NCBI GenBank assembly: GCA_000697665.1
Contig: KL197719.1
Location: 691,968 to 755,967 of the forward strand
Reading direction: 5' to 3'
Length of the DNA: 64,000 nucleotides
From: Jaapia argillacea MUCL 33604
Lineage: Eukaryota; Basidiomycota; Agaricomycetes; Jaapiales; Jaapiaceae
Shown: one piece after another, positions 12,290-24,909 of the stretch
Position numbering within the stretch: position 1 is the first letter of the stretch
Layout: the number at the start of each line of letters is the position of its first letter
Notes under the pieces: model-generated
What the model was told of the DNA's origin: nothing
What the model saw: the letters and a program-made list of their open reading frames with translations, nothing else
Database searches by the model: none
Translations under genes and position numbers: made by a program

Positions 12290-14759
12290 ATGTCGCTTCA
12301 AGGTCTGATATCTGGATCAGAATGTGCCCTCCCCGCAAATCCACTATCCCAGGTCCTTAAACACGCTGAAGGCGATCGAAGCCTCCAGCAGGTTAGCACA
12401 CAGTTTCCCTTCTGGTCGATGCAAGAACTAAATGACTGGCGTAGGATCGCATTGCTGGACCGTCTTCCTCTCGGGTACGTTGTGTTATTGTTGTTATTTT
12501 ATCCTCACCGATCGCTATTGCAGCTTCACCACCTCCCTGGTACTACTGCACACACCGCGAATGATCGGGATCTTGCACTTGCACAACAATTCTTCGAAAG
12601 GGGTGGCCACAACCCTGCAGGAGCTTCCCTCTCGTTGCCACCTCATCTTCCGCCTGTCGAGATGGGACGATTGATGGAAATGTCGAGAGTCCAAAGCGGG
12701 GGTTTGAACCACGCTTGGCCAGAGGCACGAGCGAGTGAAGTCAATCCGTTTCATGGTGTGGAGGAGATCAAGACCCCGGGTGCTTGGGCTGCCGAGTTTA
12801 GCACCCCCTCGCATCCGATAATGACTGGTTCCTCTCAGCAAAGCATGGTCGGTGCTGCCTGTACGTTCTTTGCCCTATCATCTCTTTCGGCCATTAAACA
12901 GATGCGCAGTCCAACAACAAACACCCTATGGAGCGAGTGGAATGTACAGCCCTCCTATGATGAATATGTACGGGATGAATCCAGTAGGTATTCAGAGTGC
13001 ATACGCAGGCTTGGACCCCAGATACAATGCCTCGCTGGAGCAAACCCAGAACAAGGGGAAAGGAAAGGAGGTCGACTTTGACACTGCATTTGCACAAGCT
13101 GCTGCATCTTTGAACGTTGTCCAAGCGGGGGAGACCCAGTCCGCAGCTCCCCAAGAAGACCTGACCAGCTTGGAAGCCAGACTGAAGGATGTACGCTTAG
13201 AGGAGTCTACTGTGCGTGATGCGGACGACGGAGTGTTGGCCTCCGATTTCAAACAGTACGTCTTCCTCTTCGTTTTTCGAAGCCAGACGCCAACGCAGGA
13301 GTAGCTATTGGGATCAGCTTCAGTCCTCCGACATCCCACCTCCAGTTGAAGATCTGGCAAAGTGGGAGGCCGAGTTCAACCAACTAATGACAGCTCAGCG
13401 GGAAGACACTGATTTCTACAACTATGGCGATGCTATGCAAAGTGCATGGGACAATGGATTAGGGGATTATGGCGATGCTACTCCGGTGGATGCTCTGAAG
13501 TTCGACGAAGAAGGCCTTCCAATATTCAGTGACTACGCATTTGGCAAGTCTTTCCGCTCGATGGTTACAGTTTGGATGCATTCCTTACACAAACAGGTCC
13601 ATTTGCGTCTCTAGAACCTAACAACAAATACCTTGGAGCATCCACTTCCACCCGTTCCTTACTGGGCGACGCAAAGGAGCTGCTGGAGCGAAACGGTTCT
13701 CTGTCCGAAGTCGCCCTATTATTGGAAGCCGCTATTCAGAAAGGTGAGCTCGGCGAGGGTGGGTATGAAACTTGGATTCTGTTGGGAGAGACCAGGAATA
13801 TGGACGAGCGTGAAGAGATGGGGATGCGCGCTCTTGCAGAGGGTGTTAAACGGGCAACGGAGTCTGGTGCAGCTCCTGCAGGGATGTTGGTATGTACCAA
13901 CTTGGGTGCCACCATCCTGACGGTTCTGACCTACACGTTTCCCTAGTCATTGGCGATCTCCTATACGAACGAAAATTACGATAGAGCAGCGCACACTATG
14001 TTACTCCGATGGTTACAAGCGCGGTTCCCATCCTTACCGATCGCCGAGGAGACTCTAGAATCAGTCAAACACTCTTCGTGGGACTCCCATAATCGTATAA
14101 CAGATATTTTCCTTCAAGTTGCCCGATCGCAACATTCTCAGGGCACAGTCGATCCTGATGTCCAAATCGGGTTGGGTGTTATGTTCTACACCCAAGGTGA
14201 CTTTGATCGTGCCAAGGATTGTTTCGAGTCTGCACTTGCCTTACGACCGAAGGTGCGCCTTTCGTTGTTTGATGGTTCGTCGTGGGGGATTTGAACTTCA
14301 GAAATAGGATTATCTGCTGTGGAATCGACTCGGCTCGTGTCTTTCCAACGGAAACAAACCGGAGGAAGCCCTTGGTATTTATCGGGAAGCTCTTGCTCTG
14401 CGCCCTACGTATACTAGAGCCATTTACAACGTCGGCGTTGCATGTGCGTTGCCTGGTGTCCTTATCACCCCACTTCTCTATTGACAAAGTAGCTGCTAGG
14501 TTTGAATATCGGGGCCCATAAAGAAGCCGCGGAACACTTCTTGAGTGCATTGGCGTTGCAGGATTCTACGGGCGGAGAGAAGAGCGAGCAACTGTGGTTT
14601 ACTTTAAGGAGGACCTTCTTTGCGATGGTGCGTAGTAGGCCTCTGCCCATTTCTGAGCTTGCTGACTGGGGTCTTGCATAGGATCGGACCGATCTTGCAG
14701 AAAAGACGAAAACACGCCCTGCCGTCGAGACTTTCCGTAGTGAAGGGTTTGATTTCTAG
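12290..14759 (+). CDS. PEX5: Peroxisomal targeting signal 1 receptor (PEX5)
   Basis: Cycling receptor that binds the C-terminal SKL-type signal of peroxisomal matrix proteins and carries them to the Pex13/Pex14 docking complex. The N-terminus MSLQGLISGSECALPANPL holds the Cys near residue 12 that in PEX5 proteins is monoubiquitinated for export. A short exon (DRIAGPSSSR, about 12448) and LHHLPGTT follow. Two WxxxF docking motifs are visible, WAAEF (about 12787) and WEAEF (about 13364). The C-terminal half carries TPR repeats, including GYETWILLGETR, DVQIGLGVMFYTQGDFDRAKDCFESAL, YNVGVACLNIGAHKEAAEHF and the closing FFAMDRTDLAEKT. About ten introns. The start was chosen because it gives the family's exact N-terminus. 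The end is SEGFDF followed by TAG at 14757-14759. Confidence 0.95.
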
Positions 14760-15459
14760 TGTGGCGTAAGGTTCGAACGAGGCTACTATCAGCACGTCTG
14801 GAAGCTAGTAGCCCTGCGTTTATCTGCAACTTGTTTCGGATTCCTGCACATTCCAGCGATTTGTACCGTCTTACACGTCGTGTGTATTCTGTGCGGTAGC
14901 GGACTTTCCAACGTCGGTACCCTTGTTGAACATACAACCAAAGTATGTTGAGATGCCTCAACTTTGTGCGCAAATTCTTCGGCGAAAGATAATCCGACCA
15001 CTGTGTACGTGAGAGTTTTGTCCATCCGTGGTTGGCGGGTAGAAGTACTCTGATCGTCATCATGATATATCTCGTGCAGAGAGCAACCGGATGGTGTAGC
15101 TTTTCCGATCTTGCATGAATCTAAGTGGTCGTTTGTCAAGAGTTTGACGTATGCAAATAGTCCATGGTGGTATGGCCTGGAAGACAAATTTCGTCCTGGC
15201 ACAACTTGAAGGACGGGGCATGGACAAGTGGCGACTGAGACATAAACCTAACAATGACCACGCACCGAGTATTTCAGAACATCGCCGCGGCCGGGTAGAT
15301 AGAGATAGCTTTTGTTCTTTTGTTCCAGTGTGTTCACATTGATCATCAGCCCGCATGGGCGCCGAATAAATGAGACGCGTTGAACTGCTGTCACGTGTCA
15401 CATTTGGAGTTACTTGATCTAGTCTATCGTTTCATCGCCGCCCGAGGTCTGTCGGCGAC
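14760..15459. other. Intergenic region, PEX5 to next gene
   Basis: About 700 bases between two plus-strand genes. Open frames of 60-150 codons exist on the minus strand but have no family signature and are rich in Arg/Ser, as expected of chance frames. It presumably holds the PEX5 3' UTR and the promoter of the downstream gene. No repeat or RNA gene seen. Confidence 0.45.
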
Positions 15460-18400
15460 ATGCCTCCCAAACCCCCAAAATCAACACCACCCGCCGAAGC
15501 GAAATCGAAAGAGCTGGTGAAGGTCGGTCCGCGTCACATCACAGCAAAGTACGCAGGTAAACGCACCGAATCCGGGGAGAAACCGACCACCGCCAGAGCT
15601 CTCGTGCTTCGCAATGGCAAATATGGATCACAAGGAACTGGAGAAATGGTACTTGCCAACAAGATCAGTGGAAGAGAAAAGCTTGATTTGCTTGGAGGTG
15701 AGCTTTGATTGTGGGATTGAAAGCGATTGCTAACTAAATTCTGCTCGGCAGAGGACCTCCTCAGGCAGCGAGTTGAGATGGCGAAGAAGTCGTTAGGTAC
15801 CCCGTTTTCTATGGAGAAGTCTATTAGGATTGCACACTCCCAATTCGACTGTAAGACTTGTCCATGTCCCTATTTCTAGCAATCCTGGTTCACGTCTCTC
15901 GCCCGCGGAATCAAATAGCCCATATGGAAGACATCACCAGTCTTCAGGATCCCGACTTCTTTGCGGAGAAAATCAAGAGGGAAGTCCAGGAGCGAACACG
16001 TCCCGAACCCGGCAAGAAACGTCAAGACCCGCTTCTCAATGCGAGCAAAGTCGCATCCATAGTAGCAACTAGGTCTGTCAGCATTTCATTCTCAACAGGG
16101 GTATTTTCTCAATAGAGCTTGCGTGATGTGTTATGCTCTCAAGAGTCCATAATTCTTACATGCTTGCATCCGCATGGAAGATCGTCCGTGACACTCTGCA
16201 CGAGCTTGACGATGAAGGTCTTCGTCAGGACAGGGTGCGGGTTGATGTGAGGAGAAATGAGAGATTGAGGTCATTGTACCTCGTTATGTACGATATGGTG
16301 AATATCATCGTGGAGACATATCACGCCAATTTCAGAGTACTGGTCACCACGACCGGTGAGGAATCCTTGAGTTCTATCCCTACATTTGGCATTCTCATCC
16401 ATTGACACGTAGACCATTATGCCCGCTACTTCAAGACAGTTGCGACGGGCGATCCCGATGATGCAGAAATCGCGTTTGACTGGATGGAACTCAGGGCCGC
16501 CTACAGATCTTTCCTCGACTCGATCATTATTGAGTTAGCCCGTCCTCAGTCAGAATTCCCAAGACACATATTATATTCTATTCTTCGTGATGCTGTCGAC
16601 GAGTCTCCTCGCGAGGCGAAACGGTTTCCGCAGTTACTCTGGGATGCCGTGGGCGACCTTTCGGTGAGTCAAGGGCCAAATGCGTGTTGTCCCATATAGG
16701 TGAAGCTTGTTCCAATTCACTCCTGTAGTTCGCCGTCGAGTTGGCCGAAATGATTGAGTCGCCGCTATTTGGAGCAGACTACGAACAATTGAAGAAACTT
16801 CCCCGCAGCATGCCTGAGGAGTACGAGCAATGGGTGGATGCTCAGCTCTACTCCCTCAATGCCGTCCAGGAGTCGTCTGCCATTGCTTCCCTGGTGGTTC
16901 CCCTCGACCGCACGAAGTCTCGGATGACCCTGGAAGCCATTTGGAAGACCATCAACACTGTGAGCAGTCTCTTCTGCCACCCCTCACGATGTCCTTATTA
17001 TACCTTGAAATCAGAACTACAAGGCGGCGTCTGGTAAAGACATCGATCATCTTTGGCAGTTAGAGGACGAGAAGAAAAGGACTCCTCAGTGGCACTCATT
17101 CCGTGGCCCGGAGGATGAGTTGTATGGCAAGAAGAAAGCCAGGGGCACAGGCAAAGCCAGGCTTGCGATCACGAATGGAAACGCTAATGATAGCGATGCC
17201 TCTTCTATGCCCGACTTACAATCTGTCTCAGACTCTTCCCAGGATGCCGAGAGTGAAGAATCAAGCGACGAAGAGGAGGAAGAGGAATCAGATGATGAGT
17301 ACGATTCGAATGACAGTGATGATGAAAACGGTTACGACTCGGACGATGAAGTGATGCTGAGAGAGTATCGGGAAGCTATGGAGGTCGCATTCACAAGCTC
17401 CGATTTCGTTGACCCCAATATCAAGAGTGAAGACCTGAAGTTCGAGGATGAGGCCAGCGAGAATCGCTTTTTGAAGCTGATGACCAAGTTCAGAGGTATG
17501 CTACCAGTTTGAAGTTGTGTTTCCTCCTCTCATCGTGTCTATCACCAGGTTACTGGTGTTCTACCAATGCAACACTGAAGGCCACGAGCCGCGATGCCCC
17601 TCGTTCTGGTTTTACTGCGGTAAAACCAAAGCCGACGACGAAGCCAGTACCAGGGAAGCCAACTCCTGTGAAGCCGGCCACTACAGCAGCGGACTCTGAC
17701 AGCGAGATGCCCGGCCTGGAGCCAATTCCCTTAACTTCGAAGAAGCGTGAGCGGCTTGCTTGCAGAGGCCTCACGGATAGCTAACATACGCGACACTTCA
17801 GCCCAACCTCCGAAAGGTCGTGGTGTTACAATGGAAGAGGTCGAAGACGAAGAAACCATTGAACGTGAGGCGAAGAAGAAAAAGAAAAAGAAGCCGAAAA
17901 AGAAGAAGAAAGCCCCTTCTAGTTCAGAGCAAAGAGAGGATATGGGTTCGCCAGAACCGCCGGAGGTTGTTCGCCCTTCCACTCCTGTAGCGCCTACCAC
18001 GCCCGCTACTGGAACCTCCCCGTTGGCCGCCTCGCCGTCGAAGAAGAAGAAGAAGTCCAACACTGGACCATCGTCACCTACCCCATCCCCTGCTAAGCCT
18101 TCATCTGCCACCACGTCCCAGGCTTATCTTCCACAGATGTCCACGCAATCTCTGCCGATTTTGCCGGAGGAAACGGCTCAGTCAACCCATTCCTATCTCC
18201 AGGCCCAGAAATTGGCTGAGAAGACCAAGATTAAATCACGACCTGACCATGCCTCTCTGTTCTCGATCCCGGAAAAGAAAAAAGGCATATTCAGCAGATT
18301 CGGACGGGACAAGAATAAGGTGCCTGAAGATCCGCCCAAGAAAGGCAGTAAGAACAGTTGGTTCTCAAAATTGGGGAGGAAGACGTCAAGTTGGATGCAT

Positions 18401-18843
18401 CAACTACTGGGGACCGGTGAAGATGAGAGGCAAGGGAAAGCTGGCCTGAAGTGGGACCGCTTCGTCCAGGTAAGTCGGGATTTCCACAACACGCTCAGTC
18501 CGTAAGCTCAATCCTAGGTTTCTTGTACGATAGCTTATGAAGGAGATGGGATTCACTTATGTGCCTAGCACTGCTGGTTCTAGCGTTAGATTTGACCCTC
18601 CTAACCCCAAGGATCGCGTGCGTACCCATTTCCCTTCGTTCGATGCGACCGCTGACATGTACATTTGTTTCGCGCAGTCGGTGACTTTCCATAAGCGTAT
18701 GATATCTTCTGTCTTGTACGAAAATCACTGACCTATCTGCTACAGCCCATCCCGATTCCACAATTCACCCCATTATGTTGAAGGAATTTGGCAAGAAGTT
18801 GAAGGATGCTTATGGGTGGGACGAAGCTGACTTTGTGTCTTGA
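15460..18843 (+). CDS. Unrecognised fungal protein with acidic and lysine-rich tracts and a HicA-like C-terminal domain
   Basis: I do not recognise the family of the N-terminal part. The model starts MPPKPPKSTPPAEAKSKELV and joins roughly a dozen exons, about 900 residues. The first half is a helical region (YMLASAWKIVRDTLHELDDE, LRSLYLVMYDMVNIIVETYH, YRSFLDSIIIELARPQSEF). Then comes a strongly acidic tract near 17230-17350 (Ser/Asp/Glu runs) and, after 17870, a poly-Lys run plus a Pro/Ser/Thr linker. The C-terminal domain (about 18450-18840) reads WDRFVQLMKEMGFTYVPS, GSSVRF, SVTFHKPHPDSTIHP and MLKEFGKKLKDAYGWDEADF. That pattern (short helix, GF, GS, VTF-H, C-terminal helix) recalls the HicA/YcfA small dsRBD-like fold. 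This is an inference from pattern only. Disorder and charge suggest a nucleic-acid or chromatin/ribosome-associated protein, unproven. Confidence 0.75.
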
Positions 18844-19064
18844 AACTTGAATTGAGGGTGTCTGCTTCTTGAGTACAGTATTAATTATCCGAAACTTGGT
18901 ATTACTTTGTGGATATTGGAAGTTATCAATTTATCCCTGTCTTCAAAGACAAGATATTGTTTGTATGAATCTTTCGCACGACTACACTTGTATGATTATC
19001 GGCCGACATCCTGCTGCTTCCGTAGACAACCACAGTGACCTCCATTGTAATCCCTACAACTACT

Positions 19065-21153
19065 ATGTCTGCACGACCTCCCCCAGCACGGCCCCATATT
19101 GGTGTACATTCCAGCTATTTTTCTCGTACAACCTCCTCCTCTGGCGACTGGGGAGAGGATGATGCTTGGGATAGCGGATCTGATTCTGAATCGCCCCGAC
19201 GGTCGACAGCTTCAAATGCATGGAATCAATCCCCTCCATCTTCAACTTCACGCAGTCAATCGACAATGACTCCTCCAAAACTTGTTCCCCGACCCCCTCT
19301 GACCAACTCATCAACGCTATCCTTCTCGTACACGCACGTCACCCCACCAAGCCCCAGCTCATATCCTCCCCGGAACGGATGGACGATAGTACGAAAGAAG
19401 GGCGATGGAAGAAGAAGTAGAGATGACAATAGCTCTGCGAAGGACGAAGAAATCAATGGAGATATCGATGTTGAAAGTGACATGGTGGTCGGAGAAGGTG
19501 ATCTCGAGCCGGAGGTTATCGAGGAGGACCCCACCATCTCCTTGGTGAAATCGAGACGCGACCGGGGCTCCATCAAAGATGATGTTGATGAGATTGTCAA
19601 CGGTACTCTCAGTGCATAGCGTCTCATTGCCCGCTGCCCCTCATTCAACACGCAGATCCGCTCTTTGTCCTTAGTCGACGTACGGGAAGGCACAAGGATC
19701 CTCGCTCTCGATCTCGCTCCCGCTCTCCGGATGGCGATGACAGCGCAGAGCGCGTTCAAAGGGAGCGTTCTATAAGAACCAACCGGCGACACAAATTCAT
19801 CTCATGTCTCGGTCAAGACGATATAAATATTGGTAAGTCAAATAATTGATCCTGGGTCACCAAACTTGTGAATCGTACCCAGCCTCCTTGAGAAAGCTAG
19901 GATGGCAAGGTATCCCCAATGACCTTCGGCCAGCCGTATGGCCACTCCTTCTTGTGAGCTCTTCAGCAGGCCTAGGTGGATGTTCACTTACAAGAGCTCC
20001 AGGGATATATCCCACTACCTTCTCATTTACGTTCATCGACCTTGAAACGAAAACGGGACGAGTATGCCTCCCTGGTAGAATTAGCCTTTGCCCGAGATCG
20101 AGCCGGACTGGATCAACAAATATGGCACCAGATTGAGATCGATGTACCTCGTACGCGACCTGGGGTTAGACTTTGGATGCAGGGTTCCACACAACGTGTG
20201 AGATGCTTCTCCGACTTGGCGAAGAAGTCACTAACACCATGTTTTTCCCCCGTACAGAGTCTGGAGAGGATTTTGTATGTGTGGGCAATTCGGCATCCCG
20301 CAAGCGGATATGTCCAAGGGATCAACGACCTTGTAACACCATTTTTTCAAGTCTTCCTTTCAGCATATATCGGTACATTTCCCCCCGTCATATGTAAATG
20401 TGTGACCTCAAACCTGTCCTACGTGATAGACTCGGACCCGGAAGATTTTGACCCGACAAACCTCCCACCACACGTCCTGAATGCCATTGAAGCCGACTCA
20501 TTCTGGTGTTTATCCCGACTGCTTGACGGGATCCAAGACAACTATATATCTGCACAGCCAGGTATACAACGGAGCGTAAAGCGAATGGCGGAACTTGTTG
20601 CTCGTATAGATCGTAAGTGTCCACTTACTGTACTTTCGAGCGTTGATATTGATACCTTTCTTGGTGTACAGCCCCGCTATCGGCTCACTTGGCTTCACAG
20701 GGCGTCGAATTCATGCAATTTGCGTTCCGCTGGATGAACTGTCTTCTCATGCGAGAAATCAGCGTGCAAAATACCATCCGAATGTGGGATACCTATCTGG
20801 TAGGTTCTCGCCTTCCTGCATCTGATTTTTGCCCATGGCGTCTCTCGGTTTCTAACACACACTCTGCAGTCCGAAGGTGCAGATGCTTTCTCTCAGTTTC
20901 ATCTCTACGTATGTTCCGCGTTTTTAGTCAAATGGAGTGAAAAGTTGCGTCAGATGGACTTCCAGGTACGTTCCGCCTTCTCCAGCCATCTTCCGTCTAC
21001 TGATTCTGGCCCCTGATCCAGGGCATCATCATGTTCCTCCAGTCCCTCCCCACTCAAGGATGGACCGACCACGACGTCGAGATGCTACTGAGTGAGGCGT
21101 TCGTCCTCAGTTCGACGTGGCAAAACGCGCAGTCTCACTTCACTGGAAAGTGA
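19065..21153 (+). CDS. GYP1: TBC-domain Rab GTPase-activating protein, Gyp1/TBC1D22 type
   Basis: GTPase-activating protein for Rab GTPases of the Golgi/trans-Golgi; yeast Gyp1 acts on Ypt1/Sec4. The first third is a disordered Ser/Pro leader starting MSARPPPARPHIGVHSSYF. The TBC domain starts near 19885 with LRKLGWQGIPNDLRPAVWPLLL. It contains the catalytic arginine-finger motif IEIDVPRTRP (about 20131-20160) and the glutamine-finger motif SGYVQGINDL (about 20303-20330). Later come DSFWCLSRLLDGIQDNYI, EFMQFAFRWMNCLLMRE and RMWDTYLSEG. It ends SHFTGK with TGA at 21151-21153. About nine introns. The combination of both catalytic fingers says the enzyme is active. An alternative subfamily (TBC1D22A/B) is the animal name of the same group. 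Confidence 0.92.
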
Positions 21154-21383
21154 TAGATTTCTTGTTCATGTAGAGCGTTGTACTTGTATGAAAGCGGGTT
21201 GCTTTGTGGACGCCGAAGAATTAGCATTTATGTATGATTCGATAAACGCAGAACAGGGAGCATGTCTGTTGGTATCGTGAAACATGTCCATACTTGCGAA
21301 ATTGAGCAAGAGGTGAGAAACATGCGGAGAAAGAACAAGATCATGCCGCCAACATGCTCTAACACTGAAACGATGGCATGGGT

Positions 21384-24142
21384 CTATTTGCCTTTCGCCT
21401 TGAGGTGCTCCACCTCCGCCTCTACCTTCGCCACCAATTTATCAGCGTCGTCAGCAGTCTTCGTCCGTACTTTGAAAAGGGCGGGTGTACTCTTGTCGAA
21501 GCCCGTGAACCCTACGATCTTCGGTGTAGGTTTTTCTGGGTTCATGACGGAGTGGATATTGAAATTCTTAAATTCATCGGTGAGGTGGTGAAGACGACGT
21601 GAGGGACAAGGGATCGTACCATGATTAACGCGCCCGTACTACTGTTTCTCATTAACACCCTCCTAACATCCGTCGTCTTGTTTCTCTTAATCTTCAAAAA
21701 ACCTGAGTCAGACCCAAAAAAACGAACAGTCAGCATCCATGTCCATCTACACCCCGAAGTTTTCTTTCCTCCGGAGAAAGCGAGATGAAGGAACGGAACT
21801 CACCGATGCCAACTTCCTTCATCTCCACCGTCCCATTCTCCACGACCCTCCTGAAAGCCTTACACCTCATTTCAAACAAATCCTCCTCTTCTTCCTCACC
21901 AATACCTGGTAAATCATGTACGGTCTGTGTACTCAACAACTTCGACGGGTCTTCCTCTCCATCTCCTGCGGGTGTGGGTTCCGTCGGCGAAGGTGTTGTA
22001 GTCTTCTCCTCTTTAGGCGGTGCGAGAGTCGTAGATGAATTAGACGAAGCGAAGCTGAACCCACTGGGACTCCCACTCCCGAATGTACTCGACCCCGCCG
22101 ATCCCATACTTGAAGTTGAAGTCGAACTACCAACGCCGAAACCAAAACCAACAGGATTCCCAAGACTCCCGGCTCCTCCTACACCTCCACCACCACTAGG
22201 TTTCCCAAAGGTGAAACCTCCACTCGCCTTCCCTGCGGATGGTGCAAATATGCTTGAAGGCGTGGACGAACCAAATATCGAAGTTGAGGAGGGTGAAGGA
22301 GACCCAAAGAGGGAACTCGTAACGACCTCCTTATCCTTCTCCTTATCTCTATCCTTTTCTTTGGCTTTATCCTTCTCACTTCCAAAACCAAACGAAGGTG
22401 CACCAGCACTTCCGCCCGGTCCAAACACAGAAGTCGGTTTTGGCGCAGCAGACGCATCTGACGTACCAGATGCAGAGGACGTCCCCGACGATGCTCCTGA
22501 TCCGCCAAACCCTGTAAACCCGCCTCCAAACAACGACCCCCCAGATCCGGCACCACCGGAGATGGCTTTCGAACCCTCCTTGATAGCTCCGTCAGTAGGT
22601 CCGAACACAGCGGGTTTCAGCATCCCCACACTGCCACTATTAGTTTCCCCGCTTCCCGGAGATGAGAAGAAGGACGGTTTGGGAGGGGAGGGTGGTGTCG
22701 GTTTTGATTCAGAGGAAAAAGAGGGAGGAGGAAATGCTGATGATGGGGGCTTCGAATCTGATGATGAGGTGGTGGAATTGTTGGTGCTGGTAGGGAGTTT
22801 GAAAGCGGGGAAGGAAGAAGGAAGGCTGAACGCTGGCTTTTCCTTTTCTTTATCTCCTCCGTCCTTGGAGCCAAACAAGGATGATGGTTGGGAGGGGGCG
22901 CCAAAACCGAAGGGCGAGGAGGACGGGGCGGAAGGGGCAGGAAGAGAGGGGAAACCGGCGAAAGAGGGTGGGGGCGCTGGCATCGCCGGCTTTGGCGCAC
23001 TTGTTGTACTCGTCGAGGAAGTCGAGTCGAAACTAAAGCCAGATCCCAAACCAGAGCCAAACCCATTCACCTTCCCCTCCGTCTTACTTTTCTCACCCAC
23101 AGCGGAGTTGTTACTCGTAGGCGCCGGCGCCGACTTGCTCTTCCCCTCAAACTCTTGCACAACTCCTACTCTCAACTGTCCATACTTCTCCAACAACCCC
23201 AAGACAGCAACATCCGTAAAAGGATCTTGATCAACGGCTTTCGTGAGTGCAGATATCAGGGAAAGGTTAAGTCCGCGGAGGGAAGAGTAGTATTTTAGGG
23301 CTGCTTCTGAGCCTGTGTTTGTATCTTTGGATTGGGACGAGTTGACCGCTTTGGGGAGTTGTGAAGATGATGTGGAGGGGGCATTGAAGAATGACGGGGT
23401 GGTGGTGGGTTGGGAGGATGAAGACGCTGTGGAAGGTGCAGAGGCGAGGAATGACGCAAATGTTTTCGTCGCTGATGATGCTGAACTTGATACAGTAGGC
23501 TTCGGAGGCGTGGCAGTGAAGGAGAACGGAGAGGTTCCAGAAGAGCTAACACCGAACCCGAAACCCGAGAAGGTGCCAAAACGGGATGCCGACTGTACAT
23601 GAAATAATTATGGTTAGTGGGTTTCAATGTAAGGGAAGATGAAGATAAGAATGAAATGAGGTACGACGGAGTTCGTTTGTGTGGGCGTAGAACGAGAAGG
23701 CATAACGTAGAGGGTGGTGGACATACCTCGGAGGGACTGTTTGTGATCGAGGATGGTGCCGATGGCTGAATTATTGAGGGGGGAGGGGTGGATGGAGGTG
23801 GAGTCGATGCCGGGCTGCCTGATAGCCCTCGTTTGGGTAGACCTCGCATTCTGTAAGGGTACGGGTCAGGGCGCCGTAAATGGAGAACATGACGAGGAAT
23901 GCAGGGAGGGTCGAAATTTTGAAGAGGGGGATAGGTGAAACGGGGTGGGTACTCACGGTCTCGACGCAAGGACGGATTCACTGGCCTTTACCAAGCCTTG
24001 CGGAGGTTCAGTTTCCTGTCAGCCACTCGAGTTAGCAAGACGCGACGCGGTTGAAATTGGAGAAACAGACCTGGACGTCGTCGTCGTCGTCGTCGCGGTC
24101 AGCATCGTCTTTGATGAGCTGTTTCTCTGCGCCTCGTTTCAT
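21384..24142 (-). CDS. NUP2: Nucleoporin of the NUP50/Nup2 type with Ran-binding domain
   Basis: Mobile nuclear-basket nucleoporin that binds importin alpha and Ran and speeds release of import cargo. Exon 1 encodes MKRGAEKQLIKDDADRDDDD, the Nup50 N-terminal importin-alpha-binding motif. Exon 2 gives ETEPPQGLVKASESVLASR and exon 3 MRGLPKRGLSG. A long low-complexity region rich in Ser/Pro/Gly with FG-type dipeptides (FGFG, SLFG, FGSG) spans about 23590 to 22000. The C-terminal Ran-binding domain reads VHDLPGIGEEEEEDLFEMR, CKAFRRVVENGTVEMKEVGIG, then FLKIKRNKTTDVRRVLMRN, and ends VEAEVEHLKAKGK with its stop at 21384-21386. The antisense strand is also open for about 480 codons here, a by-product of repeat composition. 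Its promoter side carries the transposon at 24518. Confidence 0.92.
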
Positions 24143-24517
24143 AGTGGGCGTACGGGGACAAGAACAAGAACAAGGCTGAACTTTGGTTGAGGTCGTGCAA
24201 GCCGCTGTGCGTCGGTGCCACGCCGCCAAATTCCCAAAGCGTCAGTTCGGACTTTGAAATTGCGTGTGCCTTGGCCCTTGGGTGCTCTCCTCCAGAAATA
24301 AAAATTTAGAGTGTTGGGATGATGTTGGAGTGATTACAGTGATCGGGCGTAACTATTCGTAGGATAGAGGGTGGAAGATCAGACCGTCAGAAGGAAGGCC
24401 GGAACGAACAGCCCGCTGAACCCCAACAAACCGCATTCACGATTTGTACACGCAGCATTTGCGGGTTCAGTTACTACTCAATTCATTCGTCTCCCGGCTT
24501 CTCCCCTTCCCAACATC

Positions 24518-24549
24518 AGGACCCCCGAAAATAGGAGGGGGGGCCTGAT
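24518..24549 (+). repeat. Left terminal inverted repeat of the MITE
   Basis: Thirty-two bases beginning AGGACCCCCG and ending GGGCCTGAT. They match the reverse complement of 24910-24941 at 31 of 32 positions. Immediately preceded by the 8-base duplication CCAACATC. Confidence 0.92.
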
Positions 24550-24909
24550 CAGATTTCGGACAAAATTTGGATTTTGGAGGCCTCAAAGCCTGATTTTTCA
24601 CGGACATTTGAGCTCTCGAAACAGCAGAGGCCTGATGGAATCCGTGGACAAAATCCGGGGGACATTGCAAAGGCCTGATGGCTGAGCGGACAAATTTGTG
24701 GTACTGAGGGCCAGTTTTGGGGGGTTCGAATCTCGTGAGTGCCACCAGCAGGCCTGATGCCAAAACCCGGACAAAAATTTGGGATTTTGACCTCCATGCC
24801 TGATGTTAGGGGCGGACAAAAAAAATGTGAAGTCGCTGAAGCCAGATTTTTCGCGGACAAAAAGACCAAAATCGCCGTGGACAAAAAGGCCAATTTCAGG
24901 AGAAAAAAA

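Noticed and set aside
21785-23230. A 481-codon plus-strand open frame opposite the nucleoporin repeat region.
   Set aside because: It is antisense to the FG/Ser/Pro low-complexity exon. Its composition (Pro/Gly/Glu/Asp runs) is what the complementary strand of such repeats gives, and it has no domain. The minus strand carries the clear Nup50 N-terminus and Ran-binding domain.
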